Assembly: GCA_964372025.1 (NCBI GenBank)
Contig: CAYJPF010000057.1
Span: forward strand, 1-17,549
DNA length: 17,549 bases
Reading direction: 5' to 3'
From: CAYJBP01 sp964372025
GTDB lineage: Bacteria > Bacillota > Dehalobacteriia > UBA4068
Below, piece after piece: positions 7,657 through 15,346 of this stretch (the first letter of the stretch is position 1; every line of letters starts with the position of its first letter). The position numbers were made by a program, and so were the translations under genes. The notes below the pieces were generated by a model. The model did not search any database, was not told the DNA's origin, and saw nothing but the letters and a program-made list of their open reading frames with translations.

Positions 7657-8448
7657 TTAGAAATTATGATGATTATTTTGAATTCTTTCCAATTCTTCCA
7701 AAAGGTATTCATTAAGAACCCTAATATAGGTGCCTTTCATGCCCAGCGAGCGAACCTCTACCACGCCGGCACTTTCCAGCTTGCGCAAGGCATTTACGAT
7801 AACCGAGCGAGTAATGCCCACTTTATCGGCTATTTTGCTGGCTACTAAAAGGCCATTGGTGCCGCCTAATTCATTAAAGATATGCTCTACAGCTTCCAAT
7901 TCGGAATAGGATAAAGTATCAAAAGCAATGCCAACCACCGCTTTTTGACGGGCGGTTTCTTCAACTTTTTCTACTTTAGCTCTTAGAATTTCCATACCGA
8001 TAACGGTGGCCCCTAATTCGGCCAAAATCAAATCGGCATTATCAAATTCCCCGGTTTTGGAAAGCATTAAAGTACCTAAACGCTGACCACCGCCGATAAT
8101 AGGGATAATTGTAGTATATTTTTCGCTTAAAAAACAAGTACTATGAACACCAAATACGCAGCGGCCTTCGCGGTCGATATTTACGCCGGTTTCGGTAATT
8201 CTTAATAATTCATCATTATAGCTATCCGGAAAATGTGCATCCAGCTTAACGATATCATCCATGGTAGGACAGTAAAAATTATCCATAAATGTATATCCTA
8301 ATACCTTGCCTTTGCGACCAATAATATAGATATTGGAATTGATATTACGACATAAAGTTTCGGCCATTTCCACAAAGCTGATGGGGTGGCCTGCTGCCTT
8401 TTGGATAATACGATTAATTTCACGGGTTTTTTCTAATAATGACTTCAC
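7657..8448 (-). CDS. codY: GTP-sensing transcriptional regulator CodY
   Basis: Global repressor that senses GTP and branched-chain amino acids and controls nutrient-adaptation genes. From the chosen start the protein is 263 residues, close to the usual 259. The N-terminal GAF domain contains AAGHPISFVEMAETL and PIIGGGQRLGTL. The C-terminal winged helix holds LVASKIADKVGITRSVI and NALRKLESAGV (about residues 200-228), followed by SLGMKGTYI, which is nearly identical to Bacillus CodY. An in-frame ATG 13 codons upstream at 8487 exists, but the GTG at 8446-8448 is preferred: it has AAGGAG seven bases upstream and gives an N-terminus (SLLEKTREIN) aligned with other CodY proteins. A hairpin follows the gene, and a candidate CodY box lies upstream, suggesting self-regulation. 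The next gene is relA, which depletes the GTP that CodY senses. Confidence 0.97.
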   Translation of the reverse strand: MKSLLEKTREINRIIQKAAGHPISFVEMAETLCRNINSNIYIIGRKGKVLGYTFMDNFYCPTMDDIVKLDAHFPDSYNDELLRITETGVNIDREGRCVFGVHSTCFLSEKYTTIIPIIGGGQRLGTLMLSKTGEFDNADLILAELGATVIGMEILRAKVEKVEETARQKAVVGIAFDTLSYSELEAVEHIFNELGGTNGLLVASKIADKVGITRSVIVNALRKLESAGVVEVRSLGMKGTYIRVLNEYLLEELERIQNNHHNF

Positions 8449-8501
8449 CGAATCACTCCTTATATATGCCTTTTGCGTAAGTGGCAATCTTACCCTAATT
8501 A

Positions 8502-8531
8502 AACATAGATAACTTCGGCACTAATTAGCAA
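8502..8531 (-). promoter_or_regulatory. candidate weak codY promoter
   Basis: On the minus strand TTGCTA (8526-8531) and TATGTT (8502-8507) are 18 bases apart, each matching four of six consensus bases. The position, about 55 bases upstream of the codY start, is sensible. The region is very AT-rich, so other hexamer pairs are possible. Confidence 0.3.
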
Positions 8532-8550
8532 AAACCCTTCTTAATATGCA

Positions 8551-8565
8551 AATTTTCTTATAATT
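8551..8565. promoter_or_regulatory. candidate CodY-binding box upstream of codY
   Basis: AATTTTCTTATAATT matches the published CodY consensus AATTTTCWGAAAATT at 13 of 15 positions. It lies about 100 bases upstream of the codY start and about 20 bases upstream of the SLH gene stop, so it could serve autoregulation of codY. The AT-rich setting raises the chance of a fortuitous match. Confidence 0.45.
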
Positions 8566-8584
8566 TTGTAATTTTTTAATTATC

Positions 8585-10435
8585 TTATTTAGGTTCGGCA
8601 ATAATAATCCTAATTAAACCGCCGGCCGGGGCTTGATTATGATCATACCAAGCGCTTAAATGATAATCTTCGCCATTAATTTCGGCTAAAGTAGCGGCCG
8701 AATACTCGCCATCATCTTCAATTAATACTTGCACAAATTCCGATATTTGATATTGCTTATCATCGCTAAAGGCAATTTGGCCGCTAATGCTATCTATATT
8801 GGCTTCGCTGATATTAGTAATACCATCTACCTGGTCATTATCATATTTAAGCTGAGCGCCGCCTTTTTCGGCACTATAGATAATGCCATTAAACTTTAAT
8901 TGATTGCTGCTGCCATTGATAATTGTATCATAGCTAGAGCTGCTGCTTGCTGCGCCATCGCTTTTGCTGAATTTTTCGGTAGCGCTGATATAGGCATAAG
9001 TGGCGGCATCGCCGGTTACATTTTCGATAATCAAATGGCTGATTTGATTTTGAGCATTTAGCTGATAATAAATTATATCGCTACCACTTAAAGTGGCATT
9101 AGCCAAACGTTGCGGATAAATGCTGCTAAAACCATCGGCGCCATCGGTTTCTAAAATTTGGATATTGGCGGCAAATTGATAATCACCAATCGCGGTAGCC
9201 TCGGCATTAACGGTGCCGCTTAGGCTGCGCTGATTCACATTATTAATAGCTATACCCTGCTCATTAATGCTAACTTGTACCAAGCTACCTTCGGTTTTGG
9301 CATAGCCGCTATGGATAAAAGTGCGCTCGCTGCCATCGGTGGCCATAATGGTGGTGGCATAGTAAATTTGCTCTAAGGCTAAATCGCTTTGCACTTCGCT
9401 GCTTTTTACCAAGCCATAATAATAGCTATTGCTATTTGCGGCATCTAAAATATCCACAACTTCGCCATTCATGCCCAAAAGCAGGATAACGCTATCGCCA
9501 ATACTAAAGCTACCTTGGCTGGATAATTTATAAGCAGCATCGGCAGTGCCGATTTGATAACTATTGCCGGCTACGGTTACGGCAGTAGGGGCGGCGGCCG
9601 AAGGGCTTAGGGCGGTAATTGTGCCCCATTCCTGGTCGGTATATAGCCAAACAGTGTTCATGCTGCTATTATAATAGTAAACATCATTATTTACAATTTG
9701 CGAAGCATTAATCAATTTGCCATCACGATAAATATTAGCATTACTTAAATCAAAAGGCACATTTAAAGCACCATTTACCACAAAGGGGCCGGCCGTGCCA
9801 TTATCTACTAAGCTATTATAATCGATGCTATCATTGCTGATATTATAACCTAAAGATGTACCATAAACAGCACCTTCGCTGGTTTTAGCTAGCATGGCAT
9901 TATAAAAAATTGTGGCAATTTGCTCGGTATTAATCAACTGGCCTTGGGCGCTATTTAGGCCATCCATTAAACCCAAGCTATCGGCCTTGCTTAATTGAGC
10001 AGAAGGGAAAGAACCCACTAATTGGCTGCTATCATAGCCCAATAATTTTAAGATGGCGGTGATAGCCTCTTCTAAGCTAATATTTTGATCGGGACGAAAA
10101 GTGCCGTCGATATAGCCGGTAAGCCAGCCTTCTTCAATGGCAATTTTGATATAGGCGGCCTGGGGATGATCGGCCTTAACATCGCTATATAAGGAATATC
10201 CATAGCCATTGCCCACTGTATCGGCATAGCCGGAAGCCTGCACCAGCATTTGCGCCAATTCGGCACGGCTGATATTTTCGCCTGAGCCTTTATCGGCCTC
10301 GATAATGCCCATTGCCTTTACGGTTTCTAAGTTGCTGCCGGTTGAGGCCTGGGCATCTACGCTAAAAACGGTAAGTAGGGCTAAAGTTGCTACTATTACT
10401 GCGGTTAAAGTTTTTTTGATAATTGATTTAAACAT
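8585..10435 (-). CDS. secreted SLH-domain cell-surface protein
   Basis: The 616-residue protein begins with a clear signal peptide (positive MFKSIIKK, then a hydrophobic core, with cleavage near VDAQA at about residue 29). S-layer homology sequence follows at about residues 50-145, including NISRAELAQ, YSDVKADHPQAAYIKIAIE and GWLTGYIDGTFRPDQNISLE; a more diverged SLH-like stretch may continue to about 185. SLH domains bind secondary cell-wall polymer, so the protein is probably wall-attached. The remaining roughly 400 residues are rich in Asn, Ser, Ala and beta-branched residues, and I recognise no catalytic motif. AGGAGG lies five bases before the ATG. It starts 27 bases after the FtsX permease gene and is probably the last gene of the exporter operon, which hints that it is a partner, cargo or envelope anchor for that system (inference). 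Confidence 0.88.
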   Translation of the reverse strand: MFKSIIKKTLTAVIVATLALLTVFSVDAQASTGSNLETVKAMGIIEADKGSGENISRAELAQMLVQASGYADTVGNGYGYSLYSDVKADHPQAAYIKIAIEEGWLTGYIDGTFRPDQNISLEEAITAILKLLGYDSSQLVGSFPSAQLSKADSLGLMDGLNSAQGQLINTEQIATIFYNAMLAKTSEGAVYGTSLGYNISNDSIDYNSLVDNGTAGPFVVNGALNVPFDLSNANIYRDGKLINASQIVNNDVYYYNSSMNTVWLYTDQEWGTITALSPSAAAPTAVTVAGNSYQIGTADAAYKLSSQGSFSIGDSVILLLGMNGEVVDILDAANSNSYYYGLVKSSEVQSDLALEQIYYATTIMATDGSERTFIHSGYAKTEGSLVQVSINEQGIAINNVNQRSLSGTVNAEATAIGDYQFAANIQILETDGADGFSSIYPQRLANATLSGSDIIYYQLNAQNQISHLIIENVTGDAATYAYISATEKFSKSDGAASSSSSYDTIINGSSNQLKFNGIIYSAEKGGAQLKYDNDQVDGITNISEANIDSISGQIAFSDDKQYQISEFVQVLIEDDGEYSAATLAEINGEDYHLSAWYDHNQAPAGGLIRIIIAEPK

Positions 10436-10462
10436 AATATCCTCCTAAAATTTGCGTTTTAT

Positions 10463-11659
10463 TTAAAATCTTAAGGCATCGATTGGGTTTAAGCGTGCTG
10501 CCTTTTTGGCCGGCAAATAACCAAATAAAATACCAATGGCTGCCGAAATACTAAAGGCTAAGAGTACAGCATTAACACCGGGGTCGATAGTAAAAGAGCT
10601 ACCTAATAACTGGCTGGCAATGGGGCTGGCTATACCACAAAGCAAATAGCCTAAAACAATACCCAAAATACCGCCTAAAGCGCTGGTAACAGCCGCTTCT
10701 ATTACAAATTGCTGTAAAATGGTACTTTCTTTAGCGCCTAGGGATTTGCGAATACCGATTTCCCTGGTGCGCTCGGTTACCGATACCAACATAATATTCA
10801 TAATCCCAATCCCGCCTACCAAAAGCGAGATGGCGGCAATCCCTGCTAAAACATAAACCAGTACATCTACCATTTCGGTCATTGTATCTAAAATCGAGCC
10901 GATGCTAAATACGCGGTAGGCATCATCACTGCCAAAAATATCATAAAGCTCGGCCTCGATAATCGCTTGCGACATATCTAATTGTTCTTCATCAACCACC
11001 GCCACACTATAGGAGCTGATAACAGCACTGCCATTTAGGCGGGTGGCTGTAGTATAAGGTAGGTAGATGGCATCATCAGTGCCGCCTTCTTCCATATCAT
11101 CGGTGGTTGCTTCGGCTATGCCCACAATCGTAAAATTATTACCATTAATCTGTAAGGTTTGGCCTAAGGCATTACCCATAAAGTAAGTTTGGGCAAAATA
11201 AGCGCCTACCACACAATTATTATTGCGATATTCCATATCACCATAGCTTAAATCGCGGCCTTCGGCAATAGGGTATTGCTTTAAGGTTAAATAGTCCTCG
11301 CCAATACCGGTAATTGTGGTGCTATCGATGGTATCGCTATCGATTTTTAAAGTACCGCTTACCGTTACCGTGGGCGAAATATGGGCTAAATATTCGGGAT
11401 TATCGGCCACGATTTGATACATTTGATCATCATCCACCGTGCGGGTAGATGCGCCGCGGCCACTAACACTTACCGTTAAAATATTGGTACCCATTTCTTC
11501 GAAGCTTTGCTCGATATAGCCGGTTAGGCCATTGCCGATACCCACAATCAAGATTACGGCCAAAACCCCGATGATAATACCCAGCATGGTTAAGGTAGTG
11601 CGCATTTTGCTGGATGATATATTTTTAAGGGCCATAATAAAGCCTTCTTGAAATTTCAT
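10463..11659 (-). CDS. MacB/FtsX-type ABC transporter permease
   Basis: The 398-residue inner-membrane protein has the MacB topology: one N-terminal transmembrane helix (about residues 20-45, following ALKNISSSKMRTTLTMLG), a large extracytoplasmic domain (about 46-265) and three C-terminal helices forming the FtsX domain. The latter includes GGIGIMNIMLVSVTERTREI and GIRKSLGAKE, and the protein ends PAKKAARLNPIDALRF, all typical of this mechanotransmission-type family. It overlaps the ATPase gene by four bases (ATGA arrangement), so translation is coupled. With the adaptor and ATPase it forms a MacAB/YknXYZ-like exporter; the substrate is not predictable. Confidence 0.94.
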   Translation of the reverse strand: MKFQEGFIMALKNISSSKMRTTLTMLGIIIGVLAVILIVGIGNGLTGYIEQSFEEMGTNILTVSVSGRGASTRTVDDDQMYQIVADNPEYLAHISPTVTVSGTLKIDSDTIDSTTITGIGEDYLTLKQYPIAEGRDLSYGDMEYRNNNCVVGAYFAQTYFMGNALGQTLQINGNNFTIVGIAEATTDDMEEGGTDDAIYLPYTTATRLNGSAVISSYSVAVVDEEQLDMSQAIIEAELYDIFGSDDAYRVFSIGSILDTMTEMVDVLVYVLAGIAAISLLVGGIGIMNIMLVSVTERTREIGIRKSLGAKESTILQQFVIEAAVTSALGGILGIVLGYLLCGIASPIASQLLGSSFTIDPGVNAVLLAFSISAAIGILFGYLPAKKAARLNPIDALRF

Positions 11660-12447
11660 GAAGCATACCTCTGTTCTTTAGAATCTTGATCGGTATCAAT
11701 AACCCGTTCGGGCAAAACTTCCAGTTCCGATTTGATGGCGGCTCGTCTGGCACTGCGATCATTAATTGCCGGGCCATCATAAACCACTTTGCCATCTTCT
11801 AAGCGAATAATCCTTTGAGCTTGCTGGGCAATTTCATTATCATGGGTAATCAAAATAATGGTATTACCCTTGTGATGCAAATCCTTAAGCATAGCCAGCA
11901 CTTCTTGGCCGGTGCGCGAATCGAGAGCGCCTGTTGGCTCATCGGCTAAAATCAAAGCCGGGTCGCCCGATAAAGCCCTGGCTATCGATACCCTTTGCTG
12001 CTGACCACCCGATAATTGATTGGGTGTATGCAGCACTTTATCGCCTAAGCCCACCAAATCAAGGGTTTGCTGCGCCTTTTGCCGCCTTTGGCTTTTGCTT
12101 AAGCCGGCATACATTAGGGGCATTTCCACATTTTCCAGCAAGTTTAGCTTTGGCAATAAATTATATTGCTGAAAGATAAAGCCAATCATTTTATTGCGAA
12201 TTTCGGCCAGCTCATTTTTGCTCATCGCCCCTACATCCTGGCCCTTTAGCAAATAATTGCCACTGGTTGGCACATCTAAAGCCCCAATAATATTCATACA
12301 GGTCGATTTGCCCGAGCCCGATGTGCCCACAATGGCCACAAATTCGCCATCATATATTTTAAAAGAAATATTATCGGCGGCGATAACCGTATTATCACCC
12401 ATTATATAATGCTTATTTACATCTTTAAATTCGATTAAAGCTTGCAT
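11656..12447 (-). CDS. ABC transporter ATP-binding protein, MacB/LolD/YknY type
   Basis: The 263-residue cytoplasmic ATPase has all nucleotide-binding motifs: Walker A GTSGSGKST (about residues 42-50), Q-loop FQQYNLLPKLN, signature LSGGQQQRVSIARAL, Walker B LILADEPTGALD and H-loop ITHD. The sequence DEPTGALDS and the QYNLLP stretch are typical of the group that powers MacB/FtsX-like permeases. After the ATPase core a charged C-terminal tail of about 40 residues extends beyond the usual end. AAGGAGG seven bases before the ATG is a strong ribosome-binding site. It follows the adaptor gene after 56 bases and overlaps the permease gene. Confidence 0.95.
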   Translation of the reverse strand: MQALIEFKDVNKHYIMGDNTVIAADNISFKIYDGEFVAIVGTSGSGKSTCMNIIGALDVPTSGNYLLKGQDVGAMSKNELAEIRNKMIGFIFQQYNLLPKLNLLENVEMPLMYAGLSKSQRRQKAQQTLDLVGLGDKVLHTPNQLSGGQQQRVSIARALSGDPALILADEPTGALDSRTGQEVLAMLKDLHHKGNTIILITHDNEIAQQAQRIIRLEDGKVVYDGPAINDRSARRAAIKSELEVLPERVIDTDQDSKEQRYAS

Positions 12448-12503
12448 ATTATTGCCTCCTTATATATTGCTACTATTAATCAGATAAATAATTTAGCGGC
12501 TAA

Positions 12504-14156
12504 TTATTGAGGGCGACTACCACCACCACCGCCGGAGGGCATTTCACCGCCGGAGGGCATTCCGCCGCCGGCCGGCATATCGCCGCCCATTGGCATCATC
12601 ATCATCATTTCTTCAGTACCTAAATCCAGCACCATTCCTTGATAAGCTACCGTATCGCCTTCTACCAGGCCGCTTAACACTTCCACATAGCTATCATCGC
12701 TAATGCCGGTTTCTACCTGCACATATACATAGCCTTCGGGGGCTTCTGTATCTAAGGCATTGGCGGCGCTGGGCGAATCGGCAGTAATCAAAACTGTATT
12801 GCCACGGCTTAAGGCATTAAGGGGCATGGTTAGCACCTGATTAGCCTCGGTAATGGCGATGGTAGCATCCACATTCATGCCCGGCATTAGGCCATCCGGC
12901 TCATCAATCTGAATTGTAATCGGATAAGTTGTTACCCCCGACGAAGTACTGCCTACCACGCTTACTTTGGTAACTTGGCCTTCATACTGCCTATTATCCA
13001 AGGCCTCGGCGGTAATTATTACATTTTGGCCAACCTCTACATCCGAGATATCCAATTCATCGATATTTAAAGTCATTGTTAAGTAGCTTAAATCGTAGAT
13101 AATGCATAAGGGCTGGCCTTGCTCGGAAGTTTCGCCGGCTTTATAGTACTTTTCTACCACTGTGCCATCAATTGGCGAGGTAATTGTATATTGCTCCAGA
13201 GTTTGCTCGGCATTTTCGAGCCTAATTTCGGCCTGGCGTACACTATCGCTTTGGCTTTGTAGATTATCGCTTAAAGTATCGCTGCTAAGCTCGATTATGG
13301 TTTGACCATTTGCGGCATAACCGCCTTCTTCTATGATAATAGATTCTACAGTGCCGCTTTGCTCGGCGCTGATAGTACGCTCTTCCAGATAATTAAAACT
13401 AGCACTGTTAGCACTACCCACCCCATTAATGGTAGCGGTAGCAATTTGGCCATTAGCCAGGCCGCCGGGATTATTAACCGCTATTGTTACATAACGCAAA
13501 ATGGTATTACCAATGCCAACTTCTTCTAAGCTACCGATAAAACTAATCGTGCCGCTTACTGTTTCAAAAGAGCCATCTAAAATAATATCTGCCGACTGGC
13601 CTAAGTAAAAGTTCGCCACATCATCGGCCGGGAAGGGTAATTCAATTTCCATCACACTATCATCGCGAATAGAGCCTAAAACCTGATTGGCATTAATATT
13701 ATCGCCAACTTCCACATCAATGGCGGTGATATAGCCGCTTATTGGGGCTGTAACACTTAATTCATCCAAACTTTCGGCCACATTATTATAACTTCTTTGG
13801 CTAGAGCTTAGGCTGATTTGATTAGTTTCGATATCGCTTTGGGCATCGCTGCTATCTAATTGATATAAAACGGTATCTTTGCTAACCGTATCGCCTTCTT
13901 CAAAATCGGCGCTTAAAATTTCCTCCTCTACCAGGCTGGTAACCGTATAGGAATTGGCGGCCTCTAAGGCGGCACTACCGGTTATGGTTTGGCTGATATT
14001 GCCGATTTCTATTTGCTCTTCGGTAAGCGCATTATCGGCTGCGGTTTCGGCTGCGCCTTGATTAGGTAAAAAATACCACAGGCTTAGGCCTATTGCCGCC
14101 ATCGCCAATGCGGTAATTATAATATTTTTTTTGCTAAAGATTTTTTTTGATTTCAT
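12504..14156 (-). CDS. periplasmic-adaptor-like (HlyD/MacA/YknX) membrane fusion protein with duplicated adaptor module
   Basis: The 550-residue protein has an N-terminal membrane anchor (about residues 10-30) and no lipobox Cys. Two consecutive adaptor modules follow. Each has a biotinyl-lipoyl half-motif, a short coiled-coil or Gln/Ser-rich hairpin, a second half (LSVTAPISGYITAIDVEVG and YTITSPIDGTVVEKYYKAG) and a beta-barrel strand region; they cover roughly residues 45-250 and 255-440. The end is a low-complexity Met/Gly/Pro tail of repeated GGxMPx units with five consecutive Met before it. Such adaptors link the FtsX-type permease to its extracytoplasmic partner. AGAGGG lies seven bases before the ATG. 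It is first in a four-gene unit with ATPase, permease and SLH protein. Confidence 0.92.
   Translation of the reverse strand: MKSKKIFSKKNIIITALAMAAIGLSLWYFLPNQGAAETAADNALTEEQIEIGNISQTITGSAALEAANSYTVTSLVEEEILSADFEEGDTVSKDTVLYQLDSSDAQSDIETNQISLSSSQRSYNNVAESLDELSVTAPISGYITAIDVEVGDNINANQVLGSIRDDSVMEIELPFPADDVANFYLGQSADIILDGSFETVSGTISFIGSLEEVGIGNTILRYVTIAVNNPGGLANGQIATATINGVGSANSASFNYLEERTISAEQSGTVESIIIEEGGYAANGQTIIELSSDTLSDNLQSQSDSVRQAEIRLENAEQTLEQYTITSPIDGTVVEKYYKAGETSEQGQPLCIIYDLSYLTMTLNIDELDISDVEVGQNVIITAEALDNRQYEGQVTKVSVVGSTSSGVTTYPITIQIDEPDGLMPGMNVDATIAITEANQVLTMPLNALSRGNTVLITADSPSAANALDTEAPEGYVYVQVETGISDDSYVEVLSGLVEGDTVAYQGMVLDLGTEEMMMMMPMGGDMPAGGGMPSGGEMPSGGGGGSRPQ
12528..12599 (-). repeat. 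four degenerate 18-bp tandem repeats encoding the GGxMPx tail
   Basis: About four in-frame 18-bp units, of which the first two are the closest (CCGCCGGAGGGCAT shared exactly). They encode GGDMPA, GGGMPS, GGEMPS and a diverged unit at the C-terminus of the adaptor protein. Adjacent CAT triplets (12593-12607) encode the Met run. Confidence 0.8.
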
Positions 14157-14197
14157 GATTATTCCCTCTCGTTCATAATTTGATTTGCTATAAACCT

Positions 14198-14245
14198 AGT
14201 ATAAATTAGCAATCTAAAAATAAAAGGGTGCTTATGTGAACATAA
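14198..14245 (-). promoter_or_regulatory. possible promoter and operator region for the exporter operon
   Basis: On the minus strand TATACT (14198-14203) is a good -10 hexamer, about 40 bases before the adaptor start, but its -35 region is poor. A near-palindrome TTATGTGAACATAA (14232-14245; arms TTATGT/ACATAA) would lie at about -41 to -54, a position suited to an activator. A second inverted pair TTGCTA/TAGCAA (14185-14190 and 14207-14212) brackets the -10 box. No regulator is identified. Confidence 0.35.
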
Positions 14246-14339
14246 CTAAAACTTTTACTAAATTTTGGGTGTGTTTTTAACAGGATTGCACTATGATGGC
14301 TATTAGCCAAAAATAAGCAAAAATTATTTACAAAAAAAG

Positions 14340-14368
14340 TTGTCGAAGTTAAAAATATATGCTATAAT
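14340..14368 (+). promoter_or_regulatory. strong vegetative promoter of the 6S RNA
   Basis: TTGTCG (14340-14345), a 17-base spacer and a perfect TATAAT (14363-14368) preceded by TGC, an extended -10. The predicted start near 14375 coincides with the first base of the closing stem of the 6S RNA. This is the best housekeeping promoter in the window. Confidence 0.85.
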
Positions 14369-14374
14369 TAAGCA

Positions 14375-14554
14375 TACCCTACGATGTGCGTGGTATGGCC
14401 GCCAGTTTTGACCGAACACCTTTAATACGGGAATCCGGCTTCGTTTGTGGCCGTTAAGCCTCCATAGTTAGAGGACAGCGAAAGCAAGCGGGAGGATACC
14501 CACCTGCTTGAGTGCAGGTTTCAAAACAGCGGTCACCACGGCAAAGTGGGGTTT
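14375..14554 (+). ncRNA. ssrS: 6S RNA (regulator of RNA polymerase holoenzyme)
   Basis: The roughly 180-base RNA folds as one long interrupted hairpin. Its closing helices are ACCCTAC/GTGGGGT (14376-14382 with 14546-14552), GTGGT/ACCAC (14390-14394 with 14535-14539), GGCCGC/GCGGTC (14397-14402 with 14529-14534) and GTTTTGA/TCAAAAC (14405-14411 with 14521-14527). A small hairpin ACCTGC-TTGAGT-GCAGGT (14502-14519) on the 3' side of the central bubble matches the one known in E. coli 6S RNA, and GATGTGCG near the 5' end resembles the conserved GATGTTCG. Size, architecture, motif and strong promoter together identify 6S RNA, which mimics an open promoter and sequesters holoenzyme in slow growth. 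It lies directly upstream of pyrF. I identified it by eye, not with a covariance model. Confidence 0.85.
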
Positions 14555-14585
14555 TATTATGCCTAAAATTTTAAGGGGGAATATG

Positions 14586-15320
14586 ATGAATATTAGCAAT
14601 ATGCAAGATCGCCTAATTGTAGCTTTGGATGTAAACACCCGTAAAGAGGCCTTTAATTTAGTAAAAGAGCTTGATGGCGAGGTTGGTGCTTTTAAAATCG
14701 GGATGCAGCTTTATAATAGCGCCGGTTCGGATATTGTAAGCGATATCCATGATTGGGGCGGCCGAGTTTTTGTTGATTTAAAATTTCATGATATCCCCAA
14801 TACAGTGGCGCAAACCAGCCGAGTAATGGCGCGTCGCCAGGCCTTTATGTATACTATGCATGCCGGTGGCGGCAGCAAAATGCTGCGCACGGCAGCCGAA
14901 TCGGTAGCGGATGAGGCTCATAAGTTAATTTTAGAAAAACCACTAACCATAGCCGTTACGGTTTTAACCAGTATATCCCAGCATGATTTTGAAACGGAAA
15001 TGGGTATTAAAAAGCCGATCGTAGAGCATGTTGTGGAATTGGCCAAAATTGCCCAAGAAGCCGGCATGGATGGCGTGGTTTGCTCGCCTAGGGAAATTGA
15101 GCCGGTACGCAAAGCTTGCGGCCAAGATTTTATTATCGTAACCCCCGGTGTGCGCCCCACTTGGGCAGCCAGCGATGATCAAGAGCGTTTTATGACCCCT
15201 AAAGAGGCCATCGAGCGTGGTGCCAGCTATTTAGTAGTTGGTCGTCCAATCACCAAAGCCGCCAGCCCCAAAGAGGCCGCCCAAAAAATTGTGGCCGAAA
15301 TGATGGAAGCCCATATTTAA
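14586..15320 (+). CDS. pyrF: orotidine 5'-phosphate decarboxylase
   Basis: Catalyses the last step of UMP synthesis, decarboxylation of OMP. The 244-residue protein shows LIVALDVNTR at the N-terminus, the catalytic VFVDLKFHDIPNTV (Asp-x-Lys-x-x-Asp set), TVLTS, and the phosphate-binding TPGVRP and VVGRPIT near the C-terminus, all typical of the short bacterial PyrF group. Two adjacent ATGs (14583 and 14586) are possible; the second is chosen because it lies six bases after the AAGGGGG Shine-Dalgarno. A longer reading from a TTG at 14508 would run through the 6S RNA and is rejected. No other pyrimidine gene is in the window. It lies 30 bases after the 6S RNA and 26 bases before the ABC-F gene. 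Confidence 0.96.
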   Translation: MNISNMQDRLIVALDVNTRKEAFNLVKELDGEVGAFKIGMQLYNSAGSDIVSDIHDWGGRVFVDLKFHDIPNTVAQTSRVMARRQAFMYTMHAGGGSKMLRTAAESVADEAHKLILEKPLTIAVTVLTSISQHDFETEMGIKKPIVEHVVELAKIAQEAGMDGVVCSPREIEPVRKACGQDFIIVTPGVRPTWAASDDQERFMTPKEAIERGASYLVVGRPITKAASPKEAAQKIVAEMMEAHI

Positions 15321-15346
15321 AGGCTGCTTAATAGTTCGGAGTATTT

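Noticed and set aside
8449..8487. Longer CodY starting at the ATG at 8487
   Set aside because: It adds 13 residues not found in CodY and lacks a good ribosome-binding site, whereas GTG at 8446-8448 has AAGGAG at proper distance.
14375..14580. Riboswitch or PyrR attenuator upstream of pyrF
   Set aside because: The element is one long closing stem with a central bubble and 3' bubble hairpin as in 6S RNA. There is no competing terminator/antiterminator pair before the pyrF ribosome-binding site.
14508..14585. N-terminal extension of pyrF from a TTG at 14508
   Set aside because: It would be read through the 3' strand of the 6S RNA, has no ribosome-binding site, and adds residues absent from PyrF; the ATGs at 14583/14586 have a strong Shine-Dalgarno.
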